Origin: Streptomyces sp. NRRL S-87
GTDB lineage: Bacteria; Actinomycetota; Actinomycetes; Streptomycetales; Streptomycetaceae
Assembly (NCBI RefSeq): GCF_000719335.1
Contig: NZ_JOGB01000008.1
Location: forward strand, 62,001-126,000
Direction of reading: 5' to 3'
DNA length: 64,000 nt
In this document: positions 35,823-44,943 of the stretch, in pieces
Position numbering within the stretch: the stretch's first letter is position 1
How the letters are laid out: every line of letters begins with the position of its first letter
Program-made: the position numbers and the translations under genes
The notes under the pieces: generated by a model
Told to the model about the DNA's origin: nothing
Seen by the model: only the letters and a program-made list of their open reading frames with translations
Database searches by the model: none

Positions 35823-35965
35823 GCGATACTCCGTCTTTCGTAGGAGCGCGGTGCGGCGGTTCTCGTGCAAAAGCCCCGCCGCCCGCGTGATGTGTATGGG
35901 CACCTCTCGGGGTGCCGACCCGGCGCTTGGGAGTTGGTAGCTCCCGGGCGCCGGTTTTCGTTACC
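35823..35965 (-). ncRNA. Candidate structured leader RNA, copy B
   Basis: Read on the minus strand, this leader matches copy A at 1128-1262. It contains the ACCGGCGCCCGGGAGCTACC block, a TTTTGCACGAGAA loop enclosed by GCGGCGG and CCGCCGC arms, and CTCCTACGAA just before the ribosome site. The first block folds as CCGGCGC...GCGCCGG with an inner CTCCC/GGGAG stem. Arms differ in sequence from copy A but still pair. It ends directly at the start of the gene at 35822. Confidence 0.55.
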
Positions 35966-36469
35966 GAGCCACGTCACGGACCATGCGCCCGCATTCGCCC
36001 CACCTCCTCCTCGGTCTGTCTCTCCTCAGGCATACGGCGTGACTCCCGCAGGCAGGGGTTGCGTGTCCCGGCGTCTTACGGCCCAGTCGGTTCGTGCCTT
36101 TCACCTGCTCTTTGCGTCCCTCCCCGGGTCGCCACCCGGCGGGGGACGACGAACATATGTAGACACCTGTGGCAAGTCCATCCCTGGCTCGTTACAGGTC
36201 GCACAAGCTCACGACGGCCGGTGTCGGGGAAGGTAGTCCCACGACCGGCCGGCAACGACTGGACCGAATCCGACGGCGGGTTACGCGAGCGGTCACGACA
36301 ACGCAACGTGCACAGAGGTCCCCCAGGGCTGGCACCATAGAGAGCCGGAGCCCAGCCAGCAGGTGCGATACGGAAACGTACGTCAGTTGCAGAAATGTAT
36401 CAAGCCTGGGCTACAGTTGCCTCTAGAGGCCGCCACCACCGGCCCGATCGCCACCCTGCAGGAGTTCAT
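35966..36469. promoter_or_regulatory. Divergent promoter region before XRE regulator
   Basis: The gap between the replication operon and the XRE regulator contains a possible promoter for the latter: TTGCAG at 36387 and TACAGT at 36412, with a long 19-base spacer. Small hairpins near 36125 (CGGGTCGCCACCCG) are also visible. No iterons that would mark a replication origin are evident. Confidence 0.4.
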
Positions 36470-37342
36470 GTGCCACGTCAGTTCGACGGCAGCCGCGTGC
36501 GCGCTGTCCGGCGGGGCAAGGACCTCCACCAGAAGGAATTGGCCGAGATGGTGGGCGTCAGCGCCCCCACGGTCGCGCGATGGGAGAGCGGCCAGGACTT
36601 CCCCAAGGGTGAGAAGCTCCCCGCGATTGCGGCGGCGCTCGGTCAGTCGCTTGATGTCCTTTTCCCCCACGACGGTCCGCTGGACCTGCAGCTCCTGCGC
36701 TGCGACGCCGGCCTCAGCGTGGCGCAGGCCGCTGCGATCATCGATGCGAGCCGCGTGCCGGTGAGCAATGCCGAATCCGGCCGGCGCCGGCTCAGTGATG
36801 CTTACGTGCAGCCGCTCGCGGAGGCGTACGGGGTAACCGAAGAGGAGTTGCTGGCCGCCCAGGACTGCTCGTTCGGGCTTCGCCCCAGGGCCTCGCGTGA
36901 CGAGCATGCGTCCGCACCCCGCACGGTGGGAGAGAAGATCAACTACCTCCTGCAGCACGGGTACGTTGGTCAGGAAGCGCCCTCCGATGAGGAGATTGCG
37001 CGGATCGTCAACGAGCATGCGGGCGTGGCGGCCGTCACCGCCGACGACATCGCCGCCCTTCGCACGGGCGCCACGACGGAGGCTTCTGATGTGGTGCGTG
37101 CCGGCCTAGCTGAGGCGCTTCAGGTCGACGCGGCCCTCTTCCAGGACGATGCCGAGGTCGACCCTGCGGCCCGCGAATTCCTGGAGGCACTCCGCTTCCT
37201 CGGCTCCATTCACAGGGGGCAGATCCTCGGCCTGGCTGCCCGCGGCAACGGCGGGGGCCTGTCTGCCGAGATGATGGCCAAGATCAACGAGCTCGTCGGA
37301 GAGCTGAAGCACAAGCTGCCAGAGGTGCAGGACGGGAAGTGA
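36470..37342 (+). CDS. XRE-family multi-helix-turn-helix regulator
   Basis: The 290-residue protein opens with an XRE helix-turn-helix (KELAEMVGVSAPTVARWESGQDFPKG) and has a second, weaker one (LSVAQAAAIIDASRVPVSNAESGRRRLS). A third segment (GEKINYLLQHGY, then DEEIARIVNEHAGVAAVTADDIAALRTG) resembles the EspR/nucleoid-type domain. It is placed like a master regulator, divergent from the replication/mobilisation block. GTG 36470 follows AGGAG; an upstream ATG at 36395 is in frame but has no ribosome site. Confidence 0.82.
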   Translation: MPRQFDGSRVRAVRRGKDLHQKELAEMVGVSAPTVARWESGQDFPKGEKLPAIAAALGQSLDVLFPHDGPLDLQLLRCDAGLSVAQAAAIIDASRVPVSNAESGRRRLSDAYVQPLAEAYGVTEEELLAAQDCSFGLRPRASRDEHASAPRTVGEKINYLLQHGYVGQEAPSDEEIARIVNEHAGVAAVTADDIAALRTGATTEASDVVRAGLAEALQVDAALFQDDAEVDPAAREFLEALRFLGSIHRGQILGLAARGNGGGLSAEMMAKINELVGELKHKLPEVQDGK

Positions 37343-37481
37343 CGCCGTCGGCGAGCACTCCTCACGGGCTTGGAATTCCGAGGCGTTTCCGCTCCGCCAG
37401 CTTGGCGTCTGATACAGACCGTCGGCCGTGCGATGACCAGGCCGATGCGAGCGCTTTCGCAGCCGCGTCAATGGCCGACAG

Positions 37482-37533
37482 CAGCGAAGGGACGACGGCG
37501 ATACCCAGGGGTATCGCCGTCGTCCCTTCGCTG
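37482..37533. terminator. Perfect 25-bp inverted repeat, bidirectional terminator
   Basis: Positions 37482-37506 pair without mismatch with 37509-37533; only AG separates the arms. It lies between two convergent genes (ending 37342 and 37717). Such a symmetrical hairpin would stop transcription from both sides. Its length and perfection are unusual. Confidence 0.85.
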
Positions 37534-37716
37534 TTCGTGTTCCTGGCGCTCCAACCCCGAGGGCAGAGGCTTGCTCACCCTCCGCCTCCGCTGCTGCCGC
37601 GGCGGGCGAGCGTCGACGTCCCGGGCAAGTTTGCCGTCCCGAGGTGTGGGCGAGCAGAGTCGGCGGCTCGACTCCGACATCGAGACCGGTCGGACCGCCG
37701 CGCGGCCGGCGCCGGA

Positions 37717-38346
37717 CTAAGACGCCGTGAGGTCCACGCCGAGCAGCTCGGAGAGAGTGGCCACCGTGTGCTGGGGGTCCTGGTTGTGCACCCCCGCGAG
37801 GCCGAGCTGTTCTGCTGCCTGGACGTACGCTTCGGTGTCGTCGACGAAGACGCACTCATCGGCCGACAGATCCATGAGCTTGAGCGTGATCTCGAAGAGC
37901 TCGGGGTCGGGCTTGCGCAGCAGGTGCTGCTCGGAGATCACCACGACGTCGTACAGCCGCTCAAGCTCGTAGCCGTCGTACAGGTCCCAAGGGGCGAGCC
38001 CCACGCTGTTGGACAGGATGCCCACCTTGATCCCGGCCCGCCTCGCCGCGGCTGCCGCATTGATCATCAGCGGCTCGGGGCGAAGTGCGCCGAAGATACG
38101 GCCCATCAAGTTGTCAGCCGGCACGCCCAGCATCTTGCCCGCGAACTCGTTCCACTCAGTCTGGGAGACCACTCCGCGCTCGAGGTCGCTGGTGATCCGG
38201 ACGCCCTCCTCGTCCTTGTACAGGGCCCTGAGGCAGGCGCCCTGCGGGAGGCCCTCGCGCTGCTCGAACGCGAGCACTGCGGGCAGCAGCGGAGTGGTGA
38301 GAACGCCTCCAAAATCGAGGATGAGGCCCGTGCGGCGGTTGGACAT
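37717..38346 (-). CDS. HAD-superfamily hydrolase
   Basis: This 209-residue protein has the HAD motifs in order: nucleophile Asp in LILDFGGVLT, Ser in GILSNSVG, Lys in RKPDPE and the acidic pair in CVFVDDTE. The FGGV variant and the cap size fit HAD-IA phosphatases or epoxide-hydrolase-N-like members. The substrate is unknown. It is a single gene with its own terminator. Confidence 0.9.
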   Translation of the reverse strand: MSNRRTGLILDFGGVLTTPLLPAVLAFEQREGLPQGACLRALYKDEEGVRITSDLERGVVSQTEWNEFAGKMLGVPADNLMGRIFGALRPEPLMINAAAAARRAGIKVGILSNSVGLAPWDLYDGYELERLYDVVVISEQHLLRKPDPELFEITLKLMDLSADECVFVDDTEAYVQAAEQLGLAGVHNQDPQHTVATLSELLGVDLTAS

Positions 38347-38596
38347 GCGAGAACTCCAGATTGCTGAGATTTCGGACGCCCATCCAGACCGGATAGCGTC
38401 ACTGCCCGGCTACGTGTGGCGACGGGAGTAGAGGTGCGTCGCAGGCCGGGGTGCACTTACGAGGCGGAACACGACCTATCGGTCCGCATGGCCACGGTAC
38501 CAGCCCAGTTCATGCGGCGGACGGTGCCAAATCTCACTCACCATCCCGCCATTCAAGATCGCTATGCAGAAATCAGGCTGTGACGCTAAGGGCAGA

Positions 38597-39862
38597 CTAG
38601 CGGCCCGGTTCGGATTCCACCTCTATGGAATGCAGGAGAAGCCCCCGAGCTTGATCCGTGGTGATGTGCGAGTAGGCCGTGCTGACTCGCGCAAGCCACG
38701 CCGCTTCACTATCGGTGTCAACGAACGGCTTCTCTCTCAGAGGGGCAGTGGCGTACGGGTTGGCTTGCGCGGTGTCAGCAGCCTGGAGTGCGGCCTTAAT
38801 CCAGTACGCTTCCGCAGCCGGCTCAGGATCAGGGTGCGATGCGGTGATGTCCTCTGCGGCGAACATCAGGTCTCGTGGAGCGTAATAGCGAAGCTTCTCG
38901 CAAGCGTCAGCAATGTCCTGAGTCCATCGGTCCAGGCGGACATCAATGGGGACGCGTATGTGCCTGAGTTCCGCGAGACGCCGCCCTGGTGGATACAGGC
39001 TCGTCCCGGGAAACGCATCCACCAGGTCAAACCAGAGCGGGTAAGTCCTGTACAGGGTGAGCCAAGTTCTCCACCGGGCGGCCGCCGCACGGGTGGTGGG
39101 AATACTCGCACCTACGGCAACGAACAGGAAGAGCAGGTTCATCCACATCGCTGTGGCGTCCACAAGGAGCCGGACCGTGGAGGGGCTTAGAGGGAACGCG
39201 ACCGCAGCCCAAAGGATGGTGATACGCACCAACGTGTGGGCCAGCCCCATCCACATGGAAATACCCATCAAGCCCAGCCCAACACGCATGCTCGTGTTCT
39301 CGACCCGTCGCGCCGCCCTCGTCCACTGGTAGCCGCAAACTGCGGTCGTGATGAGCGGAAAGAAGTAGAACACGGTCATGTAGACCGCGACCCCCCATTG
39401 CCCAGCGTGGTCAATGAGGAAGTTCTGGCTCGGCTTGTCGCGGTCCACCACGGTGAAAAACAGGACCGTGAGCAGAATGACGCCTATCACTCCCGTCCCG
39501 TAGGACACGCGGGCGATCCAGCGGGAGACCGCTACGTGCCGGGGGACGACGGTCTCCGAGCTCCTCCCATAGCTAGTGGCGACGTAGGTGAGGGCCGCGA
39601 TGATCGCCGCGGTACTGGCGAAGTGTCTGAGTAGGGCGCTCAGGTCCACTACCGGAATGCGATCCACCGCGTCCATTACTGCTGGCGTGTAGAGCCAGAG
39701 AGCTACGGCGAATCCCGCGTAACCGCCCCACAGCGCCCGGCGGTGAGCATCGGCGTACCGAACTGCAGGGAATCGCCATACGGCGATGAGGGTCATCACG
39801 GCCGCAGTAAGGTATTTGATGTAGTCGAACACGAAACCAGTGGGTATCTGCGTCGGCTGCAC
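38597..39862 (-). CDS. Seven-helix membrane protein (MAB_1171c/DUF6545-like)
   Basis: The first 260 residues of this 421-residue protein contain about seven transmembrane helices. The last 160 are cytosolic, with YPLWFDLVDAFPGTSLYPP and IRVPIDVRLDRWTQDIADACEKLRYY. This matches a family usually encoded with an ImmA-type peptidase and often an XRE regulator in actinobacteria, as here (39982-40539 upstream). The role is unknown; a membrane sensor or effector linked to proteolysis of a repressor is plausible. Confidence 0.78.
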   Translation of the reverse strand: MQPTQIPTGFVFDYIKYLTAAVMTLIAVWRFPAVRYADAHRRALWGGYAGFAVALWLYTPAVMDAVDRIPVVDLSALLRHFASTAAIIAALTYVATSYGRSSETVVPRHVAVSRWIARVSYGTGVIGVILLTVLFFTVVDRDKPSQNFLIDHAGQWGVAVYMTVFYFFPLITTAVCGYQWTRAARRVENTSMRVGLGLMGISMWMGLAHTLVRITILWAAVAFPLSPSTVRLLVDATAMWMNLLFLFVAVGASIPTTRAAAARWRTWLTLYRTYPLWFDLVDAFPGTSLYPPGRRLAELRHIRVPIDVRLDRWTQDIADACEKLRYYAPRDLMFAAEDITASHPDPEPAAEAYWIKAALQAADTAQANPYATAPLREKPFVDTDSEAAWLARVSTAYSHITTDQARGLLLHSIEVESEPGR

Positions 39863-39981
39863 GTTTCGCCGACCCGAGAGCTCAGTCGGCCGCAGCCTTG
39901 ATTGCCAATAGGTGGACTGCGCGATGTGGCGGAAGCCGCAAGGTCGAGATCTGCGCCTCAGTGGCCGCCAGTCGATCGTGA

Positions 39982-40539
39982 CTAAAGTCGTCGCCGCGGT
40001 GGAGCAGCGACTGGGTGAGCAAGTGAATGCTCCAGGAGGCTGACCATGTCATCTCCCGTGAACGACTGACGGCGTGCCAGCCGCTTGATCAGTGAGGCCG
40101 AAAGCTCGGCCTGCTTTTCCTCAGTGCTGCCAAAATCTACGCGCCCTTGGATCAGGGCCGACGGGAAACGCCGCAGGACTTCCTGACGAACGCGCTCAGG
40201 GACGTACCGCTCGACCTCTGCATCATTCAGGGAGGTACCGTGGTTCAGCCACTCGTGCGCGAGCTCATGGAGAATGATGTGCTCGGTTTGATTGCGACTT
40301 GAACGGCGGCGATAGAGAATGATCGTGAACTCCGGCGCTTTGACCCGGAGACCGCATGCCGTACCCAGGCCACCGTCGGTGTCATCCAGCGGCACCAGTC
40401 GAATCTGGCGCCCGAGCGCGCCCTCCATATTCCGCACCAGTGCCTCGACACTGAAAGGAGCGGGAACAGGGAGATCGGAAAGCAGGCTCTCACACTCTCT
40501 CACGAGGGCGCGCCGTGAAGGGTCCCTACGCCAACGCAT
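39982..40539 (-). CDS. ImmA/IrrE-type metallopeptidase
   Basis: The 185-residue protein carries the zinc site HIILHELAHEWLNHG near residue 90, with a C-terminal Glu-rich stretch (STEEKQAELSASLIKRLARR) that could give the third ligand. ImmA peptidases cut XRE-type repressors of mobile elements. The nearest candidate substrate is the XRE regulator at 36470-37342, but the membrane protein gene 38597-39862 lies between them and is the more likely functional partner. Confidence 0.85.
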   Translation of the reverse strand: MRWRRDPSRRALVRECESLLSDLPVPAPFSVEALVRNMEGALGRQIRLVPLDDTDGGLGTACGLRVKAPEFTIILYRRRSSRNQTEHIILHELAHEWLNHGTSLNDAEVERYVPERVRQEVLRRFPSALIQGRVDFGSTEEKQAELSASLIKRLARRQSFTGDDMVSLLEHSLAHPVAAPPRRRL

Positions 40540-40809
40540 CGTTGCTCCATTGAAATGCCACTGAGGTGTTCACTGCCAGCCCGCGAGGCGCTAGTAGCCA
40601 GGAGCTTGTTGTTGAGGTGCGCGTTGGTCGGCCGACACACGCTGTCTCCGCCTAATCGCACAAGGAGGAAAGTGCGATCCACGCAGGACGGGCTGTTGTG
40701 AAGGTCACCCAAGCGCGACGGGCTCGCAATCTGGATCCCAAGATCGAAATTGCGCGACTGCACGGTAATTGAATTTTGAATGCTTCCGAGGTGAGGTCGG
40801 TCCGCTGCC

Positions 40810-41090
40810 CTACTTTTTCAGTCGCTTCCAGCAAATGGGGCTGGAGACGAGGAAGATGAAGACGTTGTGGAGTTCGGTGCGGCGTCCCCAGCGGACAGCG
40901 ACGCGTTTGAACGGGTGGAGCAGCGTCGGCTCGACGCCGCAACGGTCCTCGCCCGGCCCCTCGATGTTCGGGGCGCCCCTGCAGGAGATGACCGGAAGGA
41001 TCCGGCGCCTGCGCAGTTCGCGGCGGTTGGGGTCGGAGTCCGTATCCCTTGTCGCCGAGCGATACGGACTCGGCCCGCGCTCTCAGGTCT
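40810..41090 (-). pseudogene. IS5-family transposase remnant
   Basis: Translation of the minus strand gives GDKGY, then after one extra base DSDPNRRELRRRRILPVIS and RGAPNIEGPGEDRCGVEPTL, then FKRVAVRWGRRTELHNVF and a stop at 40810. These are the C-terminal blocks of IS5-type transposases. The front of the gene is missing: it abuts the end of the ARMT1-like gene (stop 41089). It is a dead fragment marking an old insertion. Confidence 0.75.
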
Positions 41091-42309
41091 ACGGGCGCAC
41101 TTGGATCAGCGCGTGAGTACCGCTCGTACGCCAAACAGCCCCGGACCGTTCGAGGGCGTCCAGCGTTCCCTGCTTGAGGCCGACGACAACATCGGACTTC
41201 AGGGTCCGGAGCGCCGCGACGGGCCCGGGGAAGTGGGCTGTGCGCTCGGCGAACGGCACGGTCGGGTGCCACAGCCGGTCGCCCACCAGGCGGCGGTAGT
41301 TGAGATCACCCTTCAGGATCGTGAGTGCGGCATCCGCGAACTCCTTCCGCAGGTCCTCGGGCATCTCTTCATACGGCAACGGATCGCAGAAGAACGGGTG
41401 GGTGCAGGCCTCCAGGCTTCCCGCCGCCATGGCCCTCCAGAGTCGGCCGCCGATCCGGCCTGCTTCGCCGGGTGCCTCCGTGAGGCGGCGGAGGCAGTCG
41501 ACCACGTCCGCGGTCATCGCGTCGGAGACGTAGTACGGGTAGGGCTTGACGTGAAGCACGACCTGCTCGGCGTGCCCGTGTTCGAGGAGGTGGTCGATGA
41601 GGACGAGGTCGGGAATCAGCTCACGTCCCGCGTTGTCGGCCACCACGGCTACGGCGGCCGACGTGCCGGCGGGCAGGAGCTCCCACAGTGTGGCGCTGTC
41701 GTCGGCGACCAGGGCCGAGACTGCGGTGTCACCCGTTGCCGACTCCCCCGCCGAGACCCGGAAGCCGAGGTCTGCGCGGTTGCCCCAGAGTGAGGCGTGA
41801 AGGAGGGCCGTGGCCCGCTCCTCAGCCGGGGCGCTCGCGAGCGCGTCGAGGGCCCGCAGCTCCTCGTCCACCGCGTCGCCTCGCAGTTCGGCCTGCTTGA
41901 ACGGCGCGAAGGGATCGACTCCCTGCCACGGACCGGCACCGAAGTACCCGACCGCGCCCAGGAGCCTGCGATAGAAGTAGCTCTCCGCCCACAGAAGCGG
42001 GGCGTCGTACCAGGAGCGCCCGAAGTGCTCATTCCCCCAGGCCGCCCAGCGCTCGTGGTCGTGGTCCGCGGGGGCGAGTGGTTGGACGACACCGTTGGCG
42101 ATCTCGTCCAGCAGGGCGTCGAGCGCCTCGTGCTGCCGGAGGCCGTAGGGGAAGGCGTCTCGTACCTGCTGGATGAGGGCAGGGTGGCGCTGAGCCAGCA
42201 CACTCCAGGCGAACGAGCCGGGCTCGTTGCCCAGGACGACCGGCGCACCACCTGGGCCGACGTGCGGCACACCTTCGTCGCCCGAGGCACGGGAAGACTT
42301 CGCTCTCAT
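41089..42309 (-). CDS. ARMT1-like (DUF89) metal-dependent phosphatase
   Basis: This 406-residue protein has the DUF89 pattern: WGNRADLGFRV near residue 195, AVVADNAGRELIPDLVLIDHLL, VKPYPYYVSDAM and FKGDLNYRRLVGD-like text (here ILKGDLNYRRLVGDRLW), then LRTLKSDVVVGL. The Asn/Asp residues bind a metal. Family members remove phosphate from damaged sugar phosphates. The gene follows the SIR2-domain gene in the same direction, 162 bases apart, so the two may work together. The IS remnant lies directly after its stop. Confidence 0.85.
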   Translation of the reverse strand: MRAKSSRASGDEGVPHVGPGGAPVVLGNEPGSFAWSVLAQRHPALIQQVRDAFPYGLRQHEALDALLDEIANGVVQPLAPADHDHERWAAWGNEHFGRSWYDAPLLWAESYFYRRLLGAVGYFGAGPWQGVDPFAPFKQAELRGDAVDEELRALDALASAPAEERATALLHASLWGNRADLGFRVSAGESATGDTAVSALVADDSATLWELLPAGTSAAVAVVADNAGRELIPDLVLIDHLLEHGHAEQVVLHVKPYPYYVSDAMTADVVDCLRRLTEAPGEAGRIGGRLWRAMAAGSLEACTHPFFCDPLPYEEMPEDLRKEFADAALTILKGDLNYRRLVGDRLWHPTVPFAERTAHFPGPVAALRTLKSDVVVGLKQGTLDALERSGAVWRTSGTHALIQVRP

Positions 42310-42471
42310 GGTGCCGAGGCCCTTCGCACATCGCTCACATGGCCATGATCCCCGAGGGCATGCCCGCTGTCAGTCCAGCCCGCCGGCGGCACCGCCACAC
42401 CGGGCACGCGGAGCATCTGCGGGCCGAAGCTCTGGCGTGCTGTCAAGCTGTCAGAGCCACTCATTTGCACA

Positions 42472-44298
42472 TCACCACGTTCTGCCGTACTGACCCCTCC
42501 ACTCGGAGAGCGAGGTGAGGGCCTTCTGGGCGCGGGGGAGCTGTCCGCCAAAGGCGCCGGCGCGCAGGAGCGGCCAGGTGTCGGCGAGCTCCGTCTCGAT
42601 GACGGCGGCGAGGCCGTTCCCCTCGTACCCCCAGGTGGAGTCGAGGAGGAACTCACCTGCCCAGGGGTTGGCGAAGGCAGGCTTGTCGGTGTCCATGGCG
42701 ATCATGGAGGCCAGGAACTCGAACCGGGCACATGCCTCTCGGTAGGCGACGTCGCTGGGCTCGACGAGCCGGAAGGGCTCGCGCAGTGTGTCCTTCATCC
42801 AGTTGCTCTGGGGGTAGTGGAACTTGCCGCCCTCGGCCGGGTGCATGTCGTGCATGCCGTCGGTGTTGAGGATCCGGACGGGGTTGAGGCACCAGGCCGG
42901 TCCGCGGCGGGGGTGTCCAGAGTGGGGGACGGTCCACTCCGGGCGGTAGAGAGCGGTGGCCAGCAGCTCCTCGCGGCGGCTGAGGACGGAGGCGATGCCG
43001 ATCGTCCACGTGGCCAGGAGCGCCGGGACGTGGCGCAACTCCTCCAGGTACGAGCTGGATGTGCCCGGCGTGGTGTCGCGCAGGCGGACCAGACGTTCGA
43101 CGGCGCGCTGCCATACGTGGTCGTGGGTGCCGTCGTCGTGGAAGACCCCGTTGGCCAGCAGGTGCAGCAGGATGTCGCTGTCGGCCCGATAGCCGCGGAC
43201 GTTGGAGCCGAAGGTGTCAGCCCACGCGGTGGGCGGGACGTACACCGGCTTGTCCTCGGGCGTGCTGCGGTCGGCGATCTGTGTGACAGCCTGGTCGACG
43301 AGGTCGAACAGCTCGATACGGCGCAGGGGGTCGGGCAGAGCTCGCTTCAGCTGCACGACGGCGACGTCCCGGGTGATGGGGGTGGTGGTCAGGCGGTCGA
43401 GGGCTTCGACACGGCGTACGAGGTCCGCGAACAGCTCGTCCGCGCTCCTGCCATCGATCACCACCGCGTCGTGCTGGGCGGTGAGGGCCCGGGCGGCGTC
43501 GCTGAACCGGCCGTACTGCGACCAGAACAAGGGGTACCGGCGTGACCGGGTTCCCTCGACGGCCCGGACGAGAGCCCTGTCCCAGTCGGCGGACCAGCCG
43601 CACACGATCAGCCCGTACTCGTCCAGCACCCGCTCCAGGAACTCCTGGAGCTCGTCCGGGTAGGTCTCCAACTCGTCGACGGTGTTGCGCTGCTCAAGGT
43701 CGGCGTAGTCGCCATGCAGCTTGATCACAGTGACCTGGCTGTGCGCGAGCGGCTTCATGCCTTTGATCTGCTCTGGGCGGCTCACCACTTGGGGCGAGAT
43801 GCCGACCTCCTGCAGTGCCCGCTCGGTGAGCCGGTCGAAGTTGGTGGTGAGGATGACGCGAATGCTGCCGCGCTTGACCAGCTGGGCGATGGCCCGGTGC
43901 GCCGCAGTCGGGCCCTTGCTGTCGTCCTGGCCTTCCTCGGGTTCGAAGTACTCCGCGAGCATGGCCTGCCGGGAAGCGGGCTTCGGTGCTGCGGCGGCCA
44001 GCAACGCGGAGTAGCCCAGGGGCTCGTTGGTGTTGGCCTCCCACCACTTCTCGGGGTCGGCCATGGCCTCGGCCCGGGCGTCGGGGTTGTCGGGGTCACG
44101 GACGGCGGCGACCTTCCCAACGATGTCCTGCACGACCCCCCAGCCGGTCTTCACTCCCGAGGCGATCGAGATGCCGGCCCCGAGCAGCAGCGCGTACACG
44201 CCCGGGCTCGAGTGCACGTTCAGCGCCATGGCCATCGGAGGCTCGATGAGACTCCCAGCCGGGATGGCGACCGGGCCGGTCGCGTCGTCGCTTGCCAC
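42472..44298 (-). CDS. SIR2-domain protein, candidate anti-phage effector
   Basis: The N-terminal 270 residues of this 608-residue protein form a SIR2-type NAD-binding domain: LLGAGISIASG, ILTTNFDRL, VIKLHGDY and IVCGWSADWD. The His in KLHGD is the usual catalytic base. The C-terminal 330 residues are unrecognised and probably sense a trigger. Large two-domain SIR2 proteins in mobile elements often destroy NAD during phage infection, which is the likely role. GTG 44298 has GAGGAGG five bases upstream. Confidence 0.85.
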   Translation of the reverse strand: MASDDATGPVAIPAGSLIEPPMAMALNVHSSPGVYALLLGAGISIASGVKTGWGVVQDIVGKVAAVRDPDNPDARAEAMADPEKWWEANTNEPLGYSALLAAAAPKPASRQAMLAEYFEPEEGQDDSKGPTAAHRAIAQLVKRGSIRVILTTNFDRLTERALQEVGISPQVVSRPEQIKGMKPLAHSQVTVIKLHGDYADLEQRNTVDELETYPDELQEFLERVLDEYGLIVCGWSADWDRALVRAVEGTRSRRYPLFWSQYGRFSDAARALTAQHDAVVIDGRSADELFADLVRRVEALDRLTTTPITRDVAVVQLKRALPDPLRRIELFDLVDQAVTQIADRSTPEDKPVYVPPTAWADTFGSNVRGYRADSDILLHLLANGVFHDDGTHDHVWQRAVERLVRLRDTTPGTSSSYLEELRHVPALLATWTIGIASVLSRREELLATALYRPEWTVPHSGHPRRGPAWCLNPVRILNTDGMHDMHPAEGGKFHYPQSNWMKDTLREPFRLVEPSDVAYREACARFEFLASMIAMDTDKPAFANPWAGEFLLDSTWGYEGNGLAAVIETELADTWPLLRAGAFGGQLPRAQKALTSLSEWRGQYGRTW

Positions 44299-44376
44299 CT
44301 ATGCCTCCTCATGCCGATGACTCGCCCGGCGGACGAATAGCTCATCAGCTCCGGCAGCAGGATACCGGATTAATCG

Positions 44377-44943
44377 TCACCATGACGAGAAGAAGGGATC
44401 CTCCTTCGGTGACGCGGTGGACCCTCGTTTCGTCGAATTGCTGGAACGGGATGCCCGAGTGCCGTCAGCGTCACTCCCGTCGGAGGGCGCCGGCAACGCT
44501 GGAGCCAGCACGATCCAGGCGGCCTTGGCGCCATGTTCCGTGACGTGGAACCCCCACTGCCCCTGGGCCAGCTCGTTCACGATGCGCAGACCCCGGCCAC
44601 GCTCGACGAGCAACCCGCCCGCCTCCTCGGCCGCTTCGGCGTCCGACGACGACGTGGCGCCGCGGTAGAGGCCCCCGGGAAGGAGCGGGTCCCTGTCATG
44701 GATCTCGCAGATGTACCGCCCGGCGGCCGAGCGGACGTGCACCTCGTAGGGGCCGTACGCGTGCTCGTGCGCGTTCGCCACGAGCTCCGAGACGGCCAGG
44801 ACGCCGTCGCTGACGACGTCCCCGGACAGCCCCAGGCCCTTGAGGACACGTCGCAGGACCGCGCGGGCTTCGCCCGTCGGGTTGGGAGTGCGGTCGGTCC
44901 AGCGGTACACGAGGCCGAGAGCGGCGGATGGCGCGCTGATCAT
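44377..44943 (-). CDS. RsbW-like ATP-binding regulator
   Basis: This 188-residue protein has the histidine-kinase-type ATPase motifs of anti-sigma factors: AVSELVANAHEHA (N box), YICEIHDRD and ERGRGLRIVNELA (G box). Such proteins bind a sigma factor or an anti-anti-sigma partner; none is adjacent. ATG 44943 is taken as start; the open frame upstream to 45120 lacks the family pattern. The C-terminal 30 residues are disordered. Confidence 0.82.
   Translation of the reverse strand: MISAPSAALGLVYRWTDRTPNPTGEARAVLRRVLKGLGLSGDVVSDGVLAVSELVANAHEHAYGPYEVHVRSAAGRYICEIHDRDPLLPGGLYRGATSSSDAEAAEEAGGLLVERGRGLRIVNELAQGQWGFHVTEHGAKAAWIVLAPALPAPSDGSDADGTRASRSSNSTKRGSTASPKEDPFFSSW

Noticed and set aside
35930..35964. 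tRNA-like fold
   Set aside because: The GGGAG/CTCCC and GCGCCGG arms form one extended hairpin; no anticodon arm or TPsiC sequence is present.
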